A stretch of 64,000 nt of DNA from Rothia aerolata (GCF_014635585.1 NZ_BMDC01000003.1:271299-335298); one strand, 5' to 3'; shown: positions 7,745 to 15,950, counted from the first letter of the stretch. Notes: generated from the letters alone by a model not told the origin. Translations and numbers: made by a program.

Positions 7745-8737
7745 ATGCCGATTTCTGTCATTTCCTCCCTGAGTTTTTGGGCCCGTAATGCCGCCATCGA
7801 GCAATTCCTCAGCGCTCGATCAGAGGTGGGGGAGCAGCCCCTCCTGCTCACGATTGACCTTCTCGATTCTCAAGAAGACGGGGAACTCTCCCTGAGAATC
7901 ACCCGGCAAGCCCCGGCTAGCACCGCCTCCTCCACGATCTCCTGGGAGGGGAACTGCGCTTCCTACGCCACGCTTGCCCTGCTGAGCGACTATTTTGACC
8001 ACAGCTTGGAGGAGAGGGAAATCATTGTGGTTCTCCCCGTTGGGGTCTCCCTGAAAACCTGTATCTCCGCCGCCGAACAGGCACAGGTGCCGGTTAAAAA
8101 CGCCCTGCTTGCCCTTGACCCCAGCACCCTAGAAGATGACCTCTGGGACTCGGGCATGATGTCCTCACGGGTCAGCTCGGGCGGCTGCGACGACGAGCGA
8201 ACCCCCGGCGAGTTCCTCGTGGGAGAAGTGGGCTGGGCAGACACCGCCGTGCTGGCAGAAATACCCCTGACCCACTCCACCGCCGCCGAACGCGAACGAG
8301 CCGAAGAGCTGCTTGAGCACATCGGCCCCCACCTTGCCCTCCTGCGAGGGGAAGCAACCAGCTGCGGTTGCTTCGAGCGCCAGCTTGCCTTTCAGCGGAG
8401 CCAGGCCGGCTACCTGCCCACAGAACCCCTGGCTGACGGCAAGAACTTCCGCACCGTCGTCCTCACCAGCCAGAAGCCCATCAGCCAGGAGAAACTCGCC
8501 GAGGCCTTACCCCGCATGGTAGAGGGTGCCTGCCGGGTGCGCGGAACCGTGCAGCTTGAGGAATTTCCCGGCGAAGAGATAGCGGTGGAGGGAATCGGCC
8601 CCGCCGTCTGGCTCGCCAGCCAGGGCGAAACCAAGCGGCCCCTGACCACCACCATTGCCATTACCGGCGATGACCTCGACCCCCAAGAACTCCAGGAGCT
8701 CTTCGACTCCTGCCAAACCACCGACCAACCTGCTTAG
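7745..8737 (+). CDS. Degenerate COG0523 (CobW/ZigA-like) protein lacking GTPase motifs
   Basis: 330 residues. The C-terminal part (about residues 235-325) resembles the CobW C-terminal domain: FRTVVLTSQKPISQEKLAEA, then ITGDDLDPQELQELFDSC, comparable to the usual FVFRSRRPF..RL and GRDLDP..LRAALDAC ends. The N-terminus PISVISSLSFWARNAAIEQF lines up with the family's P-loop PVTVLSGFLGAGKTT, but the glycines and GKT are gone; the CxCC metal motif is reduced to GNCASY, and the NKxD base motif is AEIP. It is therefore probably a non-hydrolysing paralogue of the zinc metallochaperone family. The Zur-type box upstream and the zinc-free L36 gene downstream place it in zinc starvation. Function inferred from context only. 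Confidence 0.7.
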   Translation: MPISVISSLSFWARNAAIEQFLSARSEVGEQPLLLTIDLLDSQEDGELSLRITRQAPASTASSTISWEGNCASYATLALLSDYFDHSLEEREIIVVLPVGVSLKTCISAAEQAQVPVKNALLALDPSTLEDDLWDSGMMSSRVSSGGCDDERTPGEFLVGEVGWADTAVLAEIPLTHSTAAERERAEELLEHIGPHLALLRGEATSCGCFERQLAFQRSQAGYLPTEPLADGKNFRTVVLTSQKPISQEKLAEALPRMVEGACRVRGTVQLEEFPGEEIAVEGIGPAVWLASQGETKRPLTTTIAITGDDLDPQELQELFDSCQTTDQPA

Positions 8738-8767
8738 CCTTGCAGGAAACCTAGGAAAGGAAACACC

Positions 8768-8890
8768 ATGAAGGTACGCAAGTCCCTCCGCTCGCTCAAG
8801 AACCAGCCCGGTTCGCAGATTGTGCGCCGCCGCGGCAAGGTTTTTGTTATCAACAAGAAGAACCCCAGGCTGAAGGCCCGCCAGGGCTAG
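8768..8890 (+). CDS. rpmJ: 50S ribosomal protein L36, zinc-independent (C-minus) form
   Basis: 40 residues starting [20 protein letters not shown] and rich in Arg/Lys, with the typical ending NPRLKARQG. All zinc-binding cysteines of the standard L36 are absent, which marks the C-minus (YkgO-type) paralogue that replaces the zinc-ribbon L36 when zinc is scarce and so frees zinc. ATG start with AGGAAAGG upstream; 30 bp after the COG0523-like gene, in the same Zur-controlled unit. The standard L36 with cysteines should be elsewhere, near infA/rpsM. Confidence 0.93.
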   Translation: MKVRKSLRSLKNQPGSQIVRRRGKVFVINKKNPRLKARQG

Positions 8891-8968
8891 GAGGCCACCG
8901 CGTTGGGGTGAAAAGCCCAGCCAGAGGGAAACCCAGCCTGCGGAAAGCCTCTAGCGCCTGATTCCCTC

Positions 8969-9009
8969 AAGACCCCTGCAAGCCCCTAGAGGGCTTGGAG
9001 GGGTCTTTC
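8969..9009 (+). terminator. Intrinsic terminator after rpmJ
   Basis: Perfect 17-bp stem (8969-8985 with 8991-9007, containing GACCCCTGCAAGCCC) with a 5-nt loop and a short T-run, 78 bp after the stop. It closes the zinc operon. The remainder of the 247-bp gap up to 9138 shows no gene. Confidence 0.8.
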
Positions 9010-9137
9010 AGTCCATACGGCGCGTCGCGGCTTCCCTCCGGCTGGGCTCTCGCTGCTGAAAGCCCGCCCTCAGCTGTGACCAAGCCGAAAAGCCCCGCGG
9101 GGGTTCACCCCGCCCCTGCCGGAGTAAAATCGCTTCT

Positions 9138-9611
9138 ATGGACGCGCGCGCAGACACCAAGGTTTTTACAGTCGATATTCCCCTGCGATGGGGCGATATG
9201 GACGCCTACGGGCACATCAACAACGTCACCATGATGCGCATACTCGAAGAGGCGCGTATCGCGGTGCTGGGCCCGCCGCCGTCCTCGGGGGAGCCGACCG
9301 AAAACTCACCCCGCGCCCTGCTACCGATTTTCGAGACCTTCCCCAGCGGCGTCCAGGCACTGGTGGCGGAGAACCACCTCAAGTACCGGGCGCCCCTGCC
9401 CTATCGGGGCCAGCCCGCCCGCATCAAGGTCTACCTGGCCAAGGCTACGGCGGCCTCGCTGACCATCGCCTACGACGTCTACGATGCCGAGACTGGCCAG
9501 CACTGCGTGAGCGCCTCGACGGTGCTTGCTTTCTTTATGCCAGAAGCCGGTTCCATCGTGCGCCTGAGCAAAGACCAGCGCCAGATGATCTCTGAGTTCA
9601 TCGCCGACTAG
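9138..9611 (+). CDS. Acyl-CoA thioesterase, 4HBT hot-dog family
   Basis: 157 residues, a single hot-dog domain. The N-terminal signature LRWGDMDAYGHINNVTMMRI (about residues 16-35) contains the Asp/His-Asn motif of 4-hydroxybenzoyl-CoA thioesterase-like enzymes, and LKYRAPLPYRGQPARIKVYL follows as the typical second strand pair. It would hydrolyse acyl-CoA or acyl-ACP thioesters; substrate unknown. The start at 9138 keeps a short leader before the hot-dog core; the ribosome site (GGAG 17 bases upstream) is poor. It runs in the same direction as the FUSC gene 45 bp further on. Confidence 0.85.
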   Translation: MDARADTKVFTVDIPLRWGDMDAYGHINNVTMMRILEEARIAVLGPPPSSGEPTENSPRALLPIFETFPSGVQALVAENHLKYRAPLPYRGQPARIKVYLAKATAASLTIAYDVYDAETGQHCVSASTVLAFFMPEAGSIVRLSKDQRQMISEFIAD

Positions 9612-9656
9612 TCACCCCGTCCAGCAAAGTTCAGCCCCACCATGAGAAGGAGTTTT

Positions 9657-10727
9657 GTGGGTATTCGCCAGCAGTCGTACCAGCAGATGTTCACCTTTGC
9701 CCCCAGCCAGAAAGACCACGTGGCTGCCACCCGAATTATGATTTCGGTGGCTGTACCCCTGGGCATTCTGGTGCTTTTGGGCAGGGAAGATCTCACTATT
9801 TTCGCGGCTTTCGGCACTTTCACCTCTATCTATGCCCGCCTGGAGAAGCCGCAGATGCGCTTTAGGCACCAGAGTCAGGCGGGGCTGATTCTTAGCTTTG
9901 CCACCGGAGTGGGTCTGCTGCTGGGCAATTTCGGGGCCAACCCCTGGGTGCTGATTCTTACCTGCTCCCTGGTGGGGGCTATCGGTTCTATGCTGGCAAT
10001 CCGCTGGAGCCTGCGCCCGGCCGGCGGAATCTTCTTTATCTTTGCCACCGGCGCTATCGGCTCTATTCCCCCGAACGGGATTCCGTTCCAGTCCCTGCTG
10101 CTGACGGTTCTTGCCGCCGGTTTCTCAGTGCTGATGGGCTTTGTCTTTGGCTGGTTCGGTGAGGGCACCCGGGGCATTATCTTCAGTGAACCACCCAACC
10201 ACGGGCTCACCAACCGGCAGGTTCTCGAACGCGGACTCTACTTCTTTCTCACCACCCTGGCGGCCGGTGTGATCGGTGAGCTCTCCGGTCTTTCGCACAG
10301 CTACTGGGCGCAGGTTGCCGCAGCGGCTGTCTTGCTGGGAGCCAACACCGTTGCCCGGGTGGTGCGCGGCATTAACCGCGTTCTAGGAACCTTCGGCGGC
10401 ATTCTGATCACCGCCTTCTTCATCTCTTTGCAGCCCGATACCTGGCACGTGCTGGTGCTGGTGGTGCTCTCACAGTTTCTGGGGGAGATGTTTGTGCTAC
10501 GCAACTACGGCTTCGCCATGCTCTTCATTACCCCGCTTGCCATGTTCATGATCTACCTGGCCAACCCCTTTACCAACTACGAGCTCTTGACCGCCCGCCT
10601 GCTTGAAACCGCTATCGGTTCAGCGGTGGGTATGCTGGGAGTTATCATCACTCCGGCCCAGGAGCTGGTGAACAAAGATACAGTGGCGGTACCGGTACTT
10701 CGCGTTGCCCGCACCCTCAAGAAGTAG
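9657..10727 (+). CDS. FUSC-family inner membrane transporter-like protein
   Basis: About 356 residues with two clusters of hydrophobic spans (roughly residues 25-150 and 185-300) separated by a cytoplasmic stretch, the layout of FUSC/aromatic-acid-exporter (PF13515-like) proteins. The segment LTIFAAFGTFTSIYARLEKP is typical of this group, as is the second repeat with SHSYWAQVAAAAVLLGANTV. Probable role is export of small organic acids or xenobiotics. GTG at 9657 is preferred because AGAAGGAG lies just before it; an ATG at 9642 would add five residues but lacks a ribosome site. Substrate unknown. Confidence 0.75.
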   Translation: MGIRQQSYQQMFTFAPSQKDHVAATRIMISVAVPLGILVLLGREDLTIFAAFGTFTSIYARLEKPQMRFRHQSQAGLILSFATGVGLLLGNFGANPWVLILTCSLVGAIGSMLAIRWSLRPAGGIFFIFATGAIGSIPPNGIPFQSLLLTVLAAGFSVLMGFVFGWFGEGTRGIIFSEPPNHGLTNRQVLERGLYFFLTTLAAGVIGELSGLSHSYWAQVAAAAVLLGANTVARVVRGINRVLGTFGGILITAFFISLQPDTWHVLVLVVLSQFLGEMFVLRNYGFAMLFITPLAMFMIYLANPFTNYELLTARLLETAIGSAVGMLGVIITPAQELVNKDTVAVPVLRVARTLKK

Positions 10728-10734
10728 GGCCGGG

Positions 10735-11313
10735 TTAGTCCTCTAACTGCTCGCACAGGCTCAGTGCCGCATCGAGGTTGGCGACCGCCAGCGAGGGGCT
10801 GGTGCGCGCCAGCGCCAGGGCTGAGACGTTCAGGGCAACCAGCGCCTGTGCCCTCGCCCGGGCCTGCTCTTCGGAAAGTTTCGACGATGCCGCGCGCACT
10901 CCCGCGGTGAAGGCCTCAAGCAGTTCATCGTAGTAGCCTGTAATGACGTCGGCGACCACCGGGTCTGCGCCAATCGGCGTGTTAGCCGCGGCAATGAGCA
11001 GGCAGCCGGGGTGAACTTTTTCTGTCAGGACGCCGCCGCGCACCTTCTTAAAGTAGCGGGCGAGAGTGTCGGGGGCGGCGTCCGCATCTTTCATCTGAGC
11101 CAGCAGCGGCCGCACCCTGTCATTGAGGTAGCTCTGCACGGCTTCGTCGAACAGACCCTTCTTAGAGCCAAAAGCGTGGTAGAGGCTGGAGCGTTTAAGC
11201 CCGGTTGCCCGTTCGAGGTCGGGCACGGCCGTGGCGTCATAACCCTGCGCCCAAAAGAGGTCACGGGCGCGCTCAACGGTGGCTTGCCGGTCAAAGGTGG
11301 CTGTTCTGCCCAT
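10735..11313 (-). CDS. TetR/AcrR family repressor
   Basis: 192 residues from ATG at 11313, which matches the usual TetR start (MGRTATFDRQATVERARDLF); a longer in-frame extension to 11391 would cover the operator and is rejected. The helix-turn-helix reads VPDLERATGLKRSSLYHAFG (about residues 28-48). It is divergent from the DUF1304 gene and the MDR reductase, with the dyad GAACGACCGTTC between them, so it very likely represses that small operon as well as itself. The inducing ligand is unknown; the reductase suggests reactive aldehydes or quinones. Confidence 0.88.
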   Translation of the reverse strand: MGRTATFDRQATVERARDLFWAQGYDATAVPDLERATGLKRSSLYHAFGSKKGLFDEAVQSYLNDRVRPLLAQMKDADAAPDTLARYFKKVRGGVLTEKVHPGCLLIAAANTPIGADPVVADVITGYYDELLEAFTAGVRAASSKLSEEQARARAQALVALNVSALALARTSPSLAVANLDAALSLCEQLED

Positions 11314-11369
11314 GTGCTTTACCCCATAGCTTTCGTGCTTTTTTGTAACAGTTGTTCTAGTATATATTA

Positions 11370-11381
11370 GAACGACCGTTC
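11370..11381. promoter_or_regulatory. TetR-type operator between divergent genes
   Basis: GAACGACCGTTC is a perfect dyad (GAACG/CGTTC), sitting beside the AT-rich TATATATT stretch that probably holds the promoter. It lies 57 bp upstream of the regulator and 25 bp upstream of the GTG of the DUF1304 gene. Spacing and symmetry fit a classical TetR/AcrR site. Confidence 0.7.
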
Positions 11382-11405
11382 CAAAAACCATCTGAAAGAG
11401 ACCCC

Positions 11406-11789
11406 GTGATTCTCACCGGCCTAATCATCGCCCTGCTCGCAGCAGCCCTGCACGTCTTCATCTTCTACATCGAATCTTTCGCCTGGACCACCAAAGGTAT
11501 CTCGGTCTTCGGCCTCACCCCCGAAAGTGCTGCCCAGACCAAAGAGATGGCCTATAACCAGGGCTTCTACAACCTCTTCCTCGGTATCATCGCCGCCGTG
11601 GGTGCAATCTTCTTTCTGGCTGGCTCCTCCTCCGTGGGCCTTGCCCTCATGATTGCCGGGGTCGGCTCCATGTTCGCAGCCGCCGCTGTGCTCTTTCTTT
11701 CTTCACCCGATAAGCGCAGTGCCGCTCTCAAGCAGGGCACCCTGCCCCTGCTGTCCCTCATTTTTCTCGCCCTGGGCGCACTGATCTAA
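11406..11789 (+). CDS. DUF1304 membrane protein
   Basis: 127 residues with four predicted membrane spans, beginning ALHVFIFYIESFAWTT and followed by the characteristic AYNQGFYNLFLGIIA (about residues 50-65), both typical of DUF1304. Function of the family is unknown; it often occurs beside TetR regulators and oxidoreductases, as here. GTG start with GAAAGAG upstream. It is probably the first gene of a TetR-controlled operon with the reductase 33 bp downstream. Confidence 0.88.
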   Translation: MILTGLIIALLAAALHVFIFYIESFAWTTKGISVFGLTPESAAQTKEMAYNQGFYNLFLGIIAAVGAIFFLAGSSSVGLALMIAGVGSMFAAAAVLFLSSPDKRSAALKQGTLPLLSLIFLALGALI

Positions 11790-11822
11790 AGCGCCCCGGG
11801 AATATCAAGAAAGGAACAACCA

Positions 11823-12836
11823 ATGACCCAAGCTCGAGAAATTCGCCTTGCCTCCCGCCCCGAGGGCTGGCCCACTGCCGAGAACTTTGAGTTCGCCACC
11901 GTTGAGCTGCCCAGCCTGAATGACGGCGAGGTGCTGGTCAAGAACGAATTTATTTCGGTAGACCCCTACATGCGCGGCCGCATGAATGACACCAAATCCT
12001 ACGTAGCCCCCTACGAGATCGGTGGCCGTATCGAGGGCGGTGCTGTGGGCCGCGTGGTTGAGTCCCGCGCAGACTCCCTGCCCGAGGGAACCCTGGTGTT
12101 GCACTATCAGGGCTGGGCAGATTACGCCCAGGGCCCTGCCCAGGGCTTCACCGCCCTGGCAGAACTACCCGGCGGCGCGCCGTCCTCCCTCTACCTGGGC
12201 ATGCTGGGCATGACCGCCATGACCGCCTACACCGGGCTGACCCGCGTGGCCAAGATGAAGGAGGGGGACGTCGTCTTCGTCTCGGGTGCCGCCGGTGCGG
12301 TCGGTACCGCCGTGGGCCAGATTGCCCGCCTGCTGGGTGCCTCCCGCGTGATCGGCAGCGCCGGTTCTGAAGCCAAGGTCAATCTGCTGACCGAAAAGTA
12401 CGGCTATGACGCCGCTATCAACTACAAGCAGGAACCCATTCGCCAGGCCCTGCCCCAGGCAGCCCCCCAGGGTGTAGACGTCTACTTCGACAACGTGGGC
12501 GGAGACCACCTCGAAGCTGCCCTGGACGTGATGAACCGCGGCGGCCGCCTGGCTCTGTGCGGTGCAATTTCGGTCTACAACGAAAAGGGCCAGCCCGCCG
12601 CCGGCCCCGACAACATGGCCAACCTCATCAAGCAGGGCCTGATGATGCAGGGCTTTACCCTGGGCGACTACGTTCAGGATGTTGCCGGTGAGTTCCGCGA
12701 GAAGATGACCGGCTGGTTCGCCGAAGGCAAGATTGCCTACGACGAGACCGTCTACGAGGGCCTTGATTCCACCATTGACGCCTTTATCGACATGATGAAG
12801 GGCGCCAACACCGGCAAGATGGTGGTCAAGCTCTAG
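11823..12836 (+). CDS. NADP-dependent MDR oxidoreductase (CurA/leukotriene reductase-like)
   Basis: 337 residues of the zinc-independent medium-chain reductase family. The N-terminal segment EFISVDPYMRGRMNDTKSY is a hallmark of the NADP-dependent alkenal/one oxidoreductase group, and VFVSGAAGAVGTAVGQIARL (about residues 151-170) is the Rossmann nucleotide loop. It probably reduces the double bond of reactive enones or aldehydes. AGAAAGGAA ribosome site nine bases upstream. In a TetR-controlled unit with DUF1304; its stop overlaps by four bases the stop of the convergent SRPBCC gene. Confidence 0.88.
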   Translation: MTQAREIRLASRPEGWPTAENFEFATVELPSLNDGEVLVKNEFISVDPYMRGRMNDTKSYVAPYEIGGRIEGGAVGRVVESRADSLPEGTLVLHYQGWADYAQGPAQGFTALAELPGGAPSSLYLGMLGMTAMTAYTGLTRVAKMKEGDVVFVSGAAGAVGTAVGQIARLLGASRVIGSAGSEAKVNLLTEKYGYDAAINYKQEPIRQALPQAAPQGVDVYFDNVGGDHLEAALDVMNRGGRLALCGAISVYNEKGQPAAGPDNMANLIKQGLMMQGFTLGDYVQDVAGEFREKMTGWFAEGKIAYDETVYEGLDSTIDAFIDMMKGANTGKMVVKL

Positions 12837-13336
12837 CCCTGCGGGGTAAGAACCTTCTCCAGGTTGGAGAAAGACTGGTGCCAGGTCTCCCTCGCCTGCT
12901 CGTGAACCGATTCAGGCAGGGGGCCCTGCTCCAGCACCAGATTGGTTCCCTGGCCCACGCCAGACTCGGTCACCACGGTGCCGGGGGTAAACCGCAGGCG
13001 CCAACCAATCAATTGGTCAGTGGGCTGGCCGGTGGGGCCAGCAATAGACTCGGTAAATTCAATAAGACCGTCGGTAATCGACTCAAACCGCAGGTAGATG
13101 GGAGCCTGCACGCCAATACCTGCCTCGTGCTCCATGAGAAGCTGAATCCTGCCGCCGATTCTCGGCTCAAAGGTAAAGTGCTCGTCCATAATGCGCCAGC
13201 CCTCTGGCGCATACCACTGTTTAAAGACCTCACCGGCGGTAAAGGCCGCCAGCAGCTCATCGGGACTCACCGCAAAATCCCGCTTGACGGTCAGCAGCTC
13301 GGACTTATGAACGGAGTCGAGGGGAAAATCTGCCAT
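12833..13336 (-). CDS. SRPBCC/AHSA1 domain protein
   Basis: 167 residues with the START-like AHSA1 fold: VKRDFAVSPDELLAAFTAGE at the start, then VFKQWYAPEGW and the C-terminal QARETWHQSFSNLEKVL helix. Members bind hydrophobic ligands or act as Hsp90-activator-like modules; the ligand here is unknown. Its ATG follows the tgt stop codon without a gap, so it is translationally coupled to tgt, although no functional link is known. It ends convergently with the MDR reductase. Confidence 0.8.
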   Translation of the reverse strand: MADFPLDSVHKSELLTVKRDFAVSPDELLAAFTAGEVFKQWYAPEGWRIMDEHFTFEPRIGGRIQLLMEHEAGIGVQAPIYLRFESITDGLIEFTESIAGPTGQPTDQLIGWRLRFTPGTVVTESGVGQGTNLVLEQGPLPESVHEQARETWHQSFSNLEKVLTPQG

Positions 13337-14827
13337 TTAGTCTTCTTCCTTCTGATCTGAGGACGACGCCTGCTCAGCTGCGCGCGCCTGTTCGGCCCGG
13401 CGGGCCTCGGCTTCTGCCTTGGCCTTCATGTTTGCCTCCCACCGCGCCTGGGCGGCAGCCGCCCGCTCGGCGTCCTTGGCGGCCTTGCGGGCTTTCGCCT
13501 CTTCCTGGGCCTTTTGCTGGGCGAGCTTCTTGGCGTAGTACTTACCTAAGAACTCATCGCGGTAGTCAAAATATTCCCCCGAGTCGATTGCCGCGCGGGC
13601 GTCGTCCACCATTTTCACAATGAAGCGCTCGTTGTGGATTGACGCCAGGGTGGCGCTCAGGCGCTCGTCGGCCTTGAAGAGGTGGTGCAGGTAAGCGCGG
13701 GTGTAGTGGGTGCAGGTGTAGCAGTCGCAGCCCTCAAAGATGGGGGTGAAGTCGGTGCGGAAGCGCGCGTTGGTCAGGTTAAAGCGGCCATCAGGGGTGT
13801 AGACGGCGGCGTTGCGGGCCACGCGGGTGGGGGAGACACAGTCGAAGGTGTCCACACCGTTCTCGATGCCGGTGAAAATATCGTCGGGCTCCGAAATGCC
13901 CAGCAGGTGGCGGGGCTTGTTCTCGGGCAGCTCCTCGTTGCACCAGCGCACGATGGTACCGAGATTTTCCTTCTCCAGGGCCCCGCCGATGCCGAAGCCG
14001 TCAAAGGGCATAGCACCCAAATCACGGCAGGCCTTGCGGCGCAAATCTTCATACTGGGCCCCCTGAATCACGCCGAAGAGGGCCTGGTAGGGCTTGTGCT
14101 TTCTCTCCTCGGTCAGGCGCTGGTGTTCGGCGATACAGCGCAGGGCCCACAGTCGTGTGCGTTCCAGGGCTTCCTCCTGGTAGGCCCGAGAGTTATAGAG
14201 GGTGGTCAGCTCGTCAAAGGCGAACATCACGTCCGCACCAATCTGGTGCTGCACCTGCATGGAGACCTCGGGGGTAAAGCGGTGCATATCGCCGTTGATG
14301 TGGGACTTGAAGTTGACGCCGTCGTCGTCCACGTGCGCCATGCGCTCCTTACCGGCGGCGACGTCGTCATCACCCAGCGGGCGGCCGTCAGCGCCGGTAG
14401 CGCCCGCCACCGTTCCCATGTCGATAACCTTCTTGAAGCCGGAGCCCAGGCTCATCACCTGGAAACCGCCCGAATCGGTGAAGGTGGGCCCCTCCCAGTT
14501 CATGAACTTTCCCAGACCACCGGCGGCATCGAGCACGTCGGGGCCCGGCTGTAGAAAGAGGTGGTAGGCGTTAGAGAGCAGTGCCTGGGCGCCGAGATCC
14601 TTCATGGCCTCGGGGAGCACCGCCTTGACCGTCGCCTTGGTGCCCACCGGGGTAAAGGTGGGCGTGGTGATGTCACCGTGCGGGGTGTGAATCACGCCGG
14701 TGCGGCCGTGAAACTGCCCGCCGTTTTGTTCGACCCGCTCCTGGCTGGGGCTGGCGGTCTCGGTGAGGCGGTTTTTGATCTCGAAAGAGAAATTCTCGTT
14801 GGGAAAGTCTGTGTTAAGCACGGGCAC
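13337..14827 (-). CDS. tgt: Queuine tRNA-ribosyltransferase with a charged C-terminal tail
   Basis: 496 residues. The TIM-barrel TGT core has the catalytic motif TDSGGFQVMSLG (Asp about residue 118) and the zinc site CDCYTCTHYTRAYLHH (about residues 370-390). It exchanges guanine 34 of GUN-anticodon tRNAs for queuine or a precursor. The last ~70 residues (from about 425) are a Lys/Glu/Ala-rich helical extension not part of the catalytic core, probably coiled and RNA-contacting. GTG start at 14827, weak ribosome site; CTAGTAGACT just upstream could be a -10, so a leaderless start is possible. Partner of the precursor transporter at 3861. Confidence 0.93.
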   Translation of the reverse strand: MPVLNTDFPNENFSFEIKNRLTETASPSQERVEQNGGQFHGRTGVIHTPHGDITTPTFTPVGTKATVKAVLPEAMKDLGAQALLSNAYHLFLQPGPDVLDAAGGLGKFMNWEGPTFTDSGGFQVMSLGSGFKKVIDMGTVAGATGADGRPLGDDDVAAGKERMAHVDDDGVNFKSHINGDMHRFTPEVSMQVQHQIGADVMFAFDELTTLYNSRAYQEEALERTRLWALRCIAEHQRLTEERKHKPYQALFGVIQGAQYEDLRRKACRDLGAMPFDGFGIGGALEKENLGTIVRWCNEELPENKPRHLLGISEPDDIFTGIENGVDTFDCVSPTRVARNAAVYTPDGRFNLTNARFRTDFTPIFEGCDCYTCTHYTRAYLHHLFKADERLSATLASIHNERFIVKMVDDARAAIDSGEYFDYRDEFLGKYYAKKLAQQKAQEEAKARKAAKDAERAAAAQARWEANMKAKAEAEARRAEQARAAEQASSSDQKEED

Positions 14828-14868
14828 CAGTCTACTAGGTCAGGGTGGGGCAGGGCCCGTTTGGTTTT

Positions 14869-14926
14869 GACCGGCAAAAGGCCCCGGTGGGTACCAAGTG
14901 GTGGCCACCGGGGCCTTTTGCCGGTC
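14869..14926. terminator. 58-bp palindrome between ohrR and tgt, probable terminator
   Basis: Perfect 22-bp inverted repeat (14869-14890 with 14905-14926) around a 14-nt loop; the inner part is GGCCCCGGTGG preceded by an A-run. It lies 6 bp after the ohrR stop and 42 bp before the tgt start on the same strand. The AAAAGG/CCTTTT part can act as a terminator for ohrR. Its total length of 58 bp matches other intergenic palindromes of this window. Confidence 0.75.
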
Positions 14927-14932
14927 ACTCAT

Positions 14933-15364
14933 CTAGCCTGAAAGCTGCTCAGATATCCTGTCCAGCTCCACCTTGAGCTGGTGGAGATCCACCCCCTCGG
15001 TGGCGCAGATGGAATAGATCTCTTGGGGAATGGACTGCGCTTTCTCCCGTAGTTTCTTTCCCTCCGGGGTAAGGGTGAGGACGGCGCGGCGTTCGTCCTG
15101 CGGGTCTCTCGACTTGGTGAGCAGACCCAGGGAGGTCAGGCGCTTAATCAGCGGGGTCAGCGTGCCCGAGTCGAGGTCGAGCCGGGCTGCCAGCTCTTTC
15201 ATGCCGACTTCCTCTTTTTCCCAGAGCACCAGCATCACCAGATACTGGGGGTAGGTGAGGTTGAGCTTCTCAAGAAGGTCGTGGTAGGTGCGGGTTACTA
15301 GCCGGGAGGCTCGGTAGAGTGAAAAACAGAGTTGGTTTTCAAGGGCAAGCTGGTTGGTGGTCAT
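14933..15364 (-). CDS. ohrR: MarR-family organic peroxide sensor OhrR
   Basis: 143 residues, a winged-helix MarR protein. The conserved peroxide-reactive cysteine is Cys13 in LENQLCFSLYRASR, and the recognition helix region is LDLDSGTLTPLIKRL (about residues 63-77) followed by the DPQDERRAVLTLTPEG wing. Oxidation of Cys13 by organic hydroperoxides releases it from DNA. It is divergent from ohr with palindromic sites between the two genes, so it represses ohr and itself. No second resolving cysteine near the C-terminus is obvious, which fits the one-Cys class. Confidence 0.93.
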   Translation of the reverse strand: MTTNQLALENQLCFSLYRASRLVTRTYHDLLEKLNLTYPQYLVMLVLWEKEEVGMKELAARLDLDSGTLTPLIKRLTSLGLLTKSRDPQDERRAVLTLTPEGKKLREKAQSIPQEIYSICATEGVDLHQLKVELDRISEQLSG

Positions 15365-15385
15365 AGAAATAGCCTACCTGAAAAA

Positions 15386-15440
15386 GATTGTGCAAAATTT
15401 TTTCTCCAAAGTATTGATTGTGCACAATCTAATTGTGTAC
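15386..15440. promoter_or_regulatory. OhrR operator region
   Basis: The ohrR-ohr gap has a perfect dyad GATTGTGCACAATC (15416-15429), a related half-site GATTGTGCAAAAT from 15386, and AATTGTGTAC directly after the dyad (15431-15440). The ATTGTGCACAAT core resembles known OhrR sites in Gram-positive and proteobacterial ohr promoters. Confidence 0.75.
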
Positions 15441-15475
15441 TGTTGAAAACAACCTATCAAGCATAAGGAGAAATC

Positions 15476-15895
15476 ATGGAAGCTCTTTACACCACCGAAG
15501 CACTGGCAACCGGCGCTGGCCGCGACGGCTTTGTACGCACCTCAGACGGTTCTTTTGAAGCTGATCTGGCCATTCCCAAGGAGATGGGCGGCTCCGGCAA
15601 GGGCAACAACCCCGAGCAGCTCTTTGCTTCCGGTTACGCAGCGTGTTTCCACTCTGCACTTCAGATGGTAGCTCGCCAGGCAGGTAAGAAGATTGACGGT
15701 TCCTCTGTAGGAGCAAAGGTTTCCATCGGCAAGCAGGGCGAAGGCTTTGGGCTGGCCGTGGTTCTTGAGGTTGTTATTCCCGAAATGGACCACGATGAAG
15801 CCCAGCAGCTGGCGGATAAGGCCCACGAGGTCTGCCCCTACTCCAACGCAACCCGCGGCAACATTCCCGTAGACGTAATCGTTACTGACGATTAA
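15476..15895 (+). CDS. ohr: Organic hydroperoxide resistance protein Ohr
   Basis: 139 residues of the OsmC/Ohr family. Both catalytic cysteines are present: Cys57 in SGYAACFHSAL and Cys120 in HEVCPYSNATRGN. The enzyme is a cytoplasmic thiol peroxidase that reduces organic and fatty-acid hydroperoxides, usually with lipoylated proteins as reductant. ATAAGGAG ribosome site seven bases before the ATG. Divergent from its repressor ohrR. Confidence 0.97.
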   Translation: MEALYTTEALATGAGRDGFVRTSDGSFEADLAIPKEMGGSGKGNNPEQLFASGYAACFHSALQMVARQAGKKIDGSSVGAKVSIGKQGEGFGLAVVLEVVIPEMDHDEAQQLADKAHEVCPYSNATRGNIPVDVIVTDD

Positions 15896-15950
15896 GGCGG
15901 ATACAACCCAATAACTCAATAATTAGAACCACCTAGGCCACCAGCGCCGA

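Noticed and set aside
11314..11391. N-terminal extension of the TetR repressor to 11391
   Set aside because: It would run through the AT-rich promoter and the GAACGACCGTTC operator; the ATG at 11313 gives the standard family start.
13682..14554. 290-codon open frame antisense to tgt
   Set aside because: Low-complexity Val/Gly/Ala translation; tgt motifs on the other strand are unambiguous.
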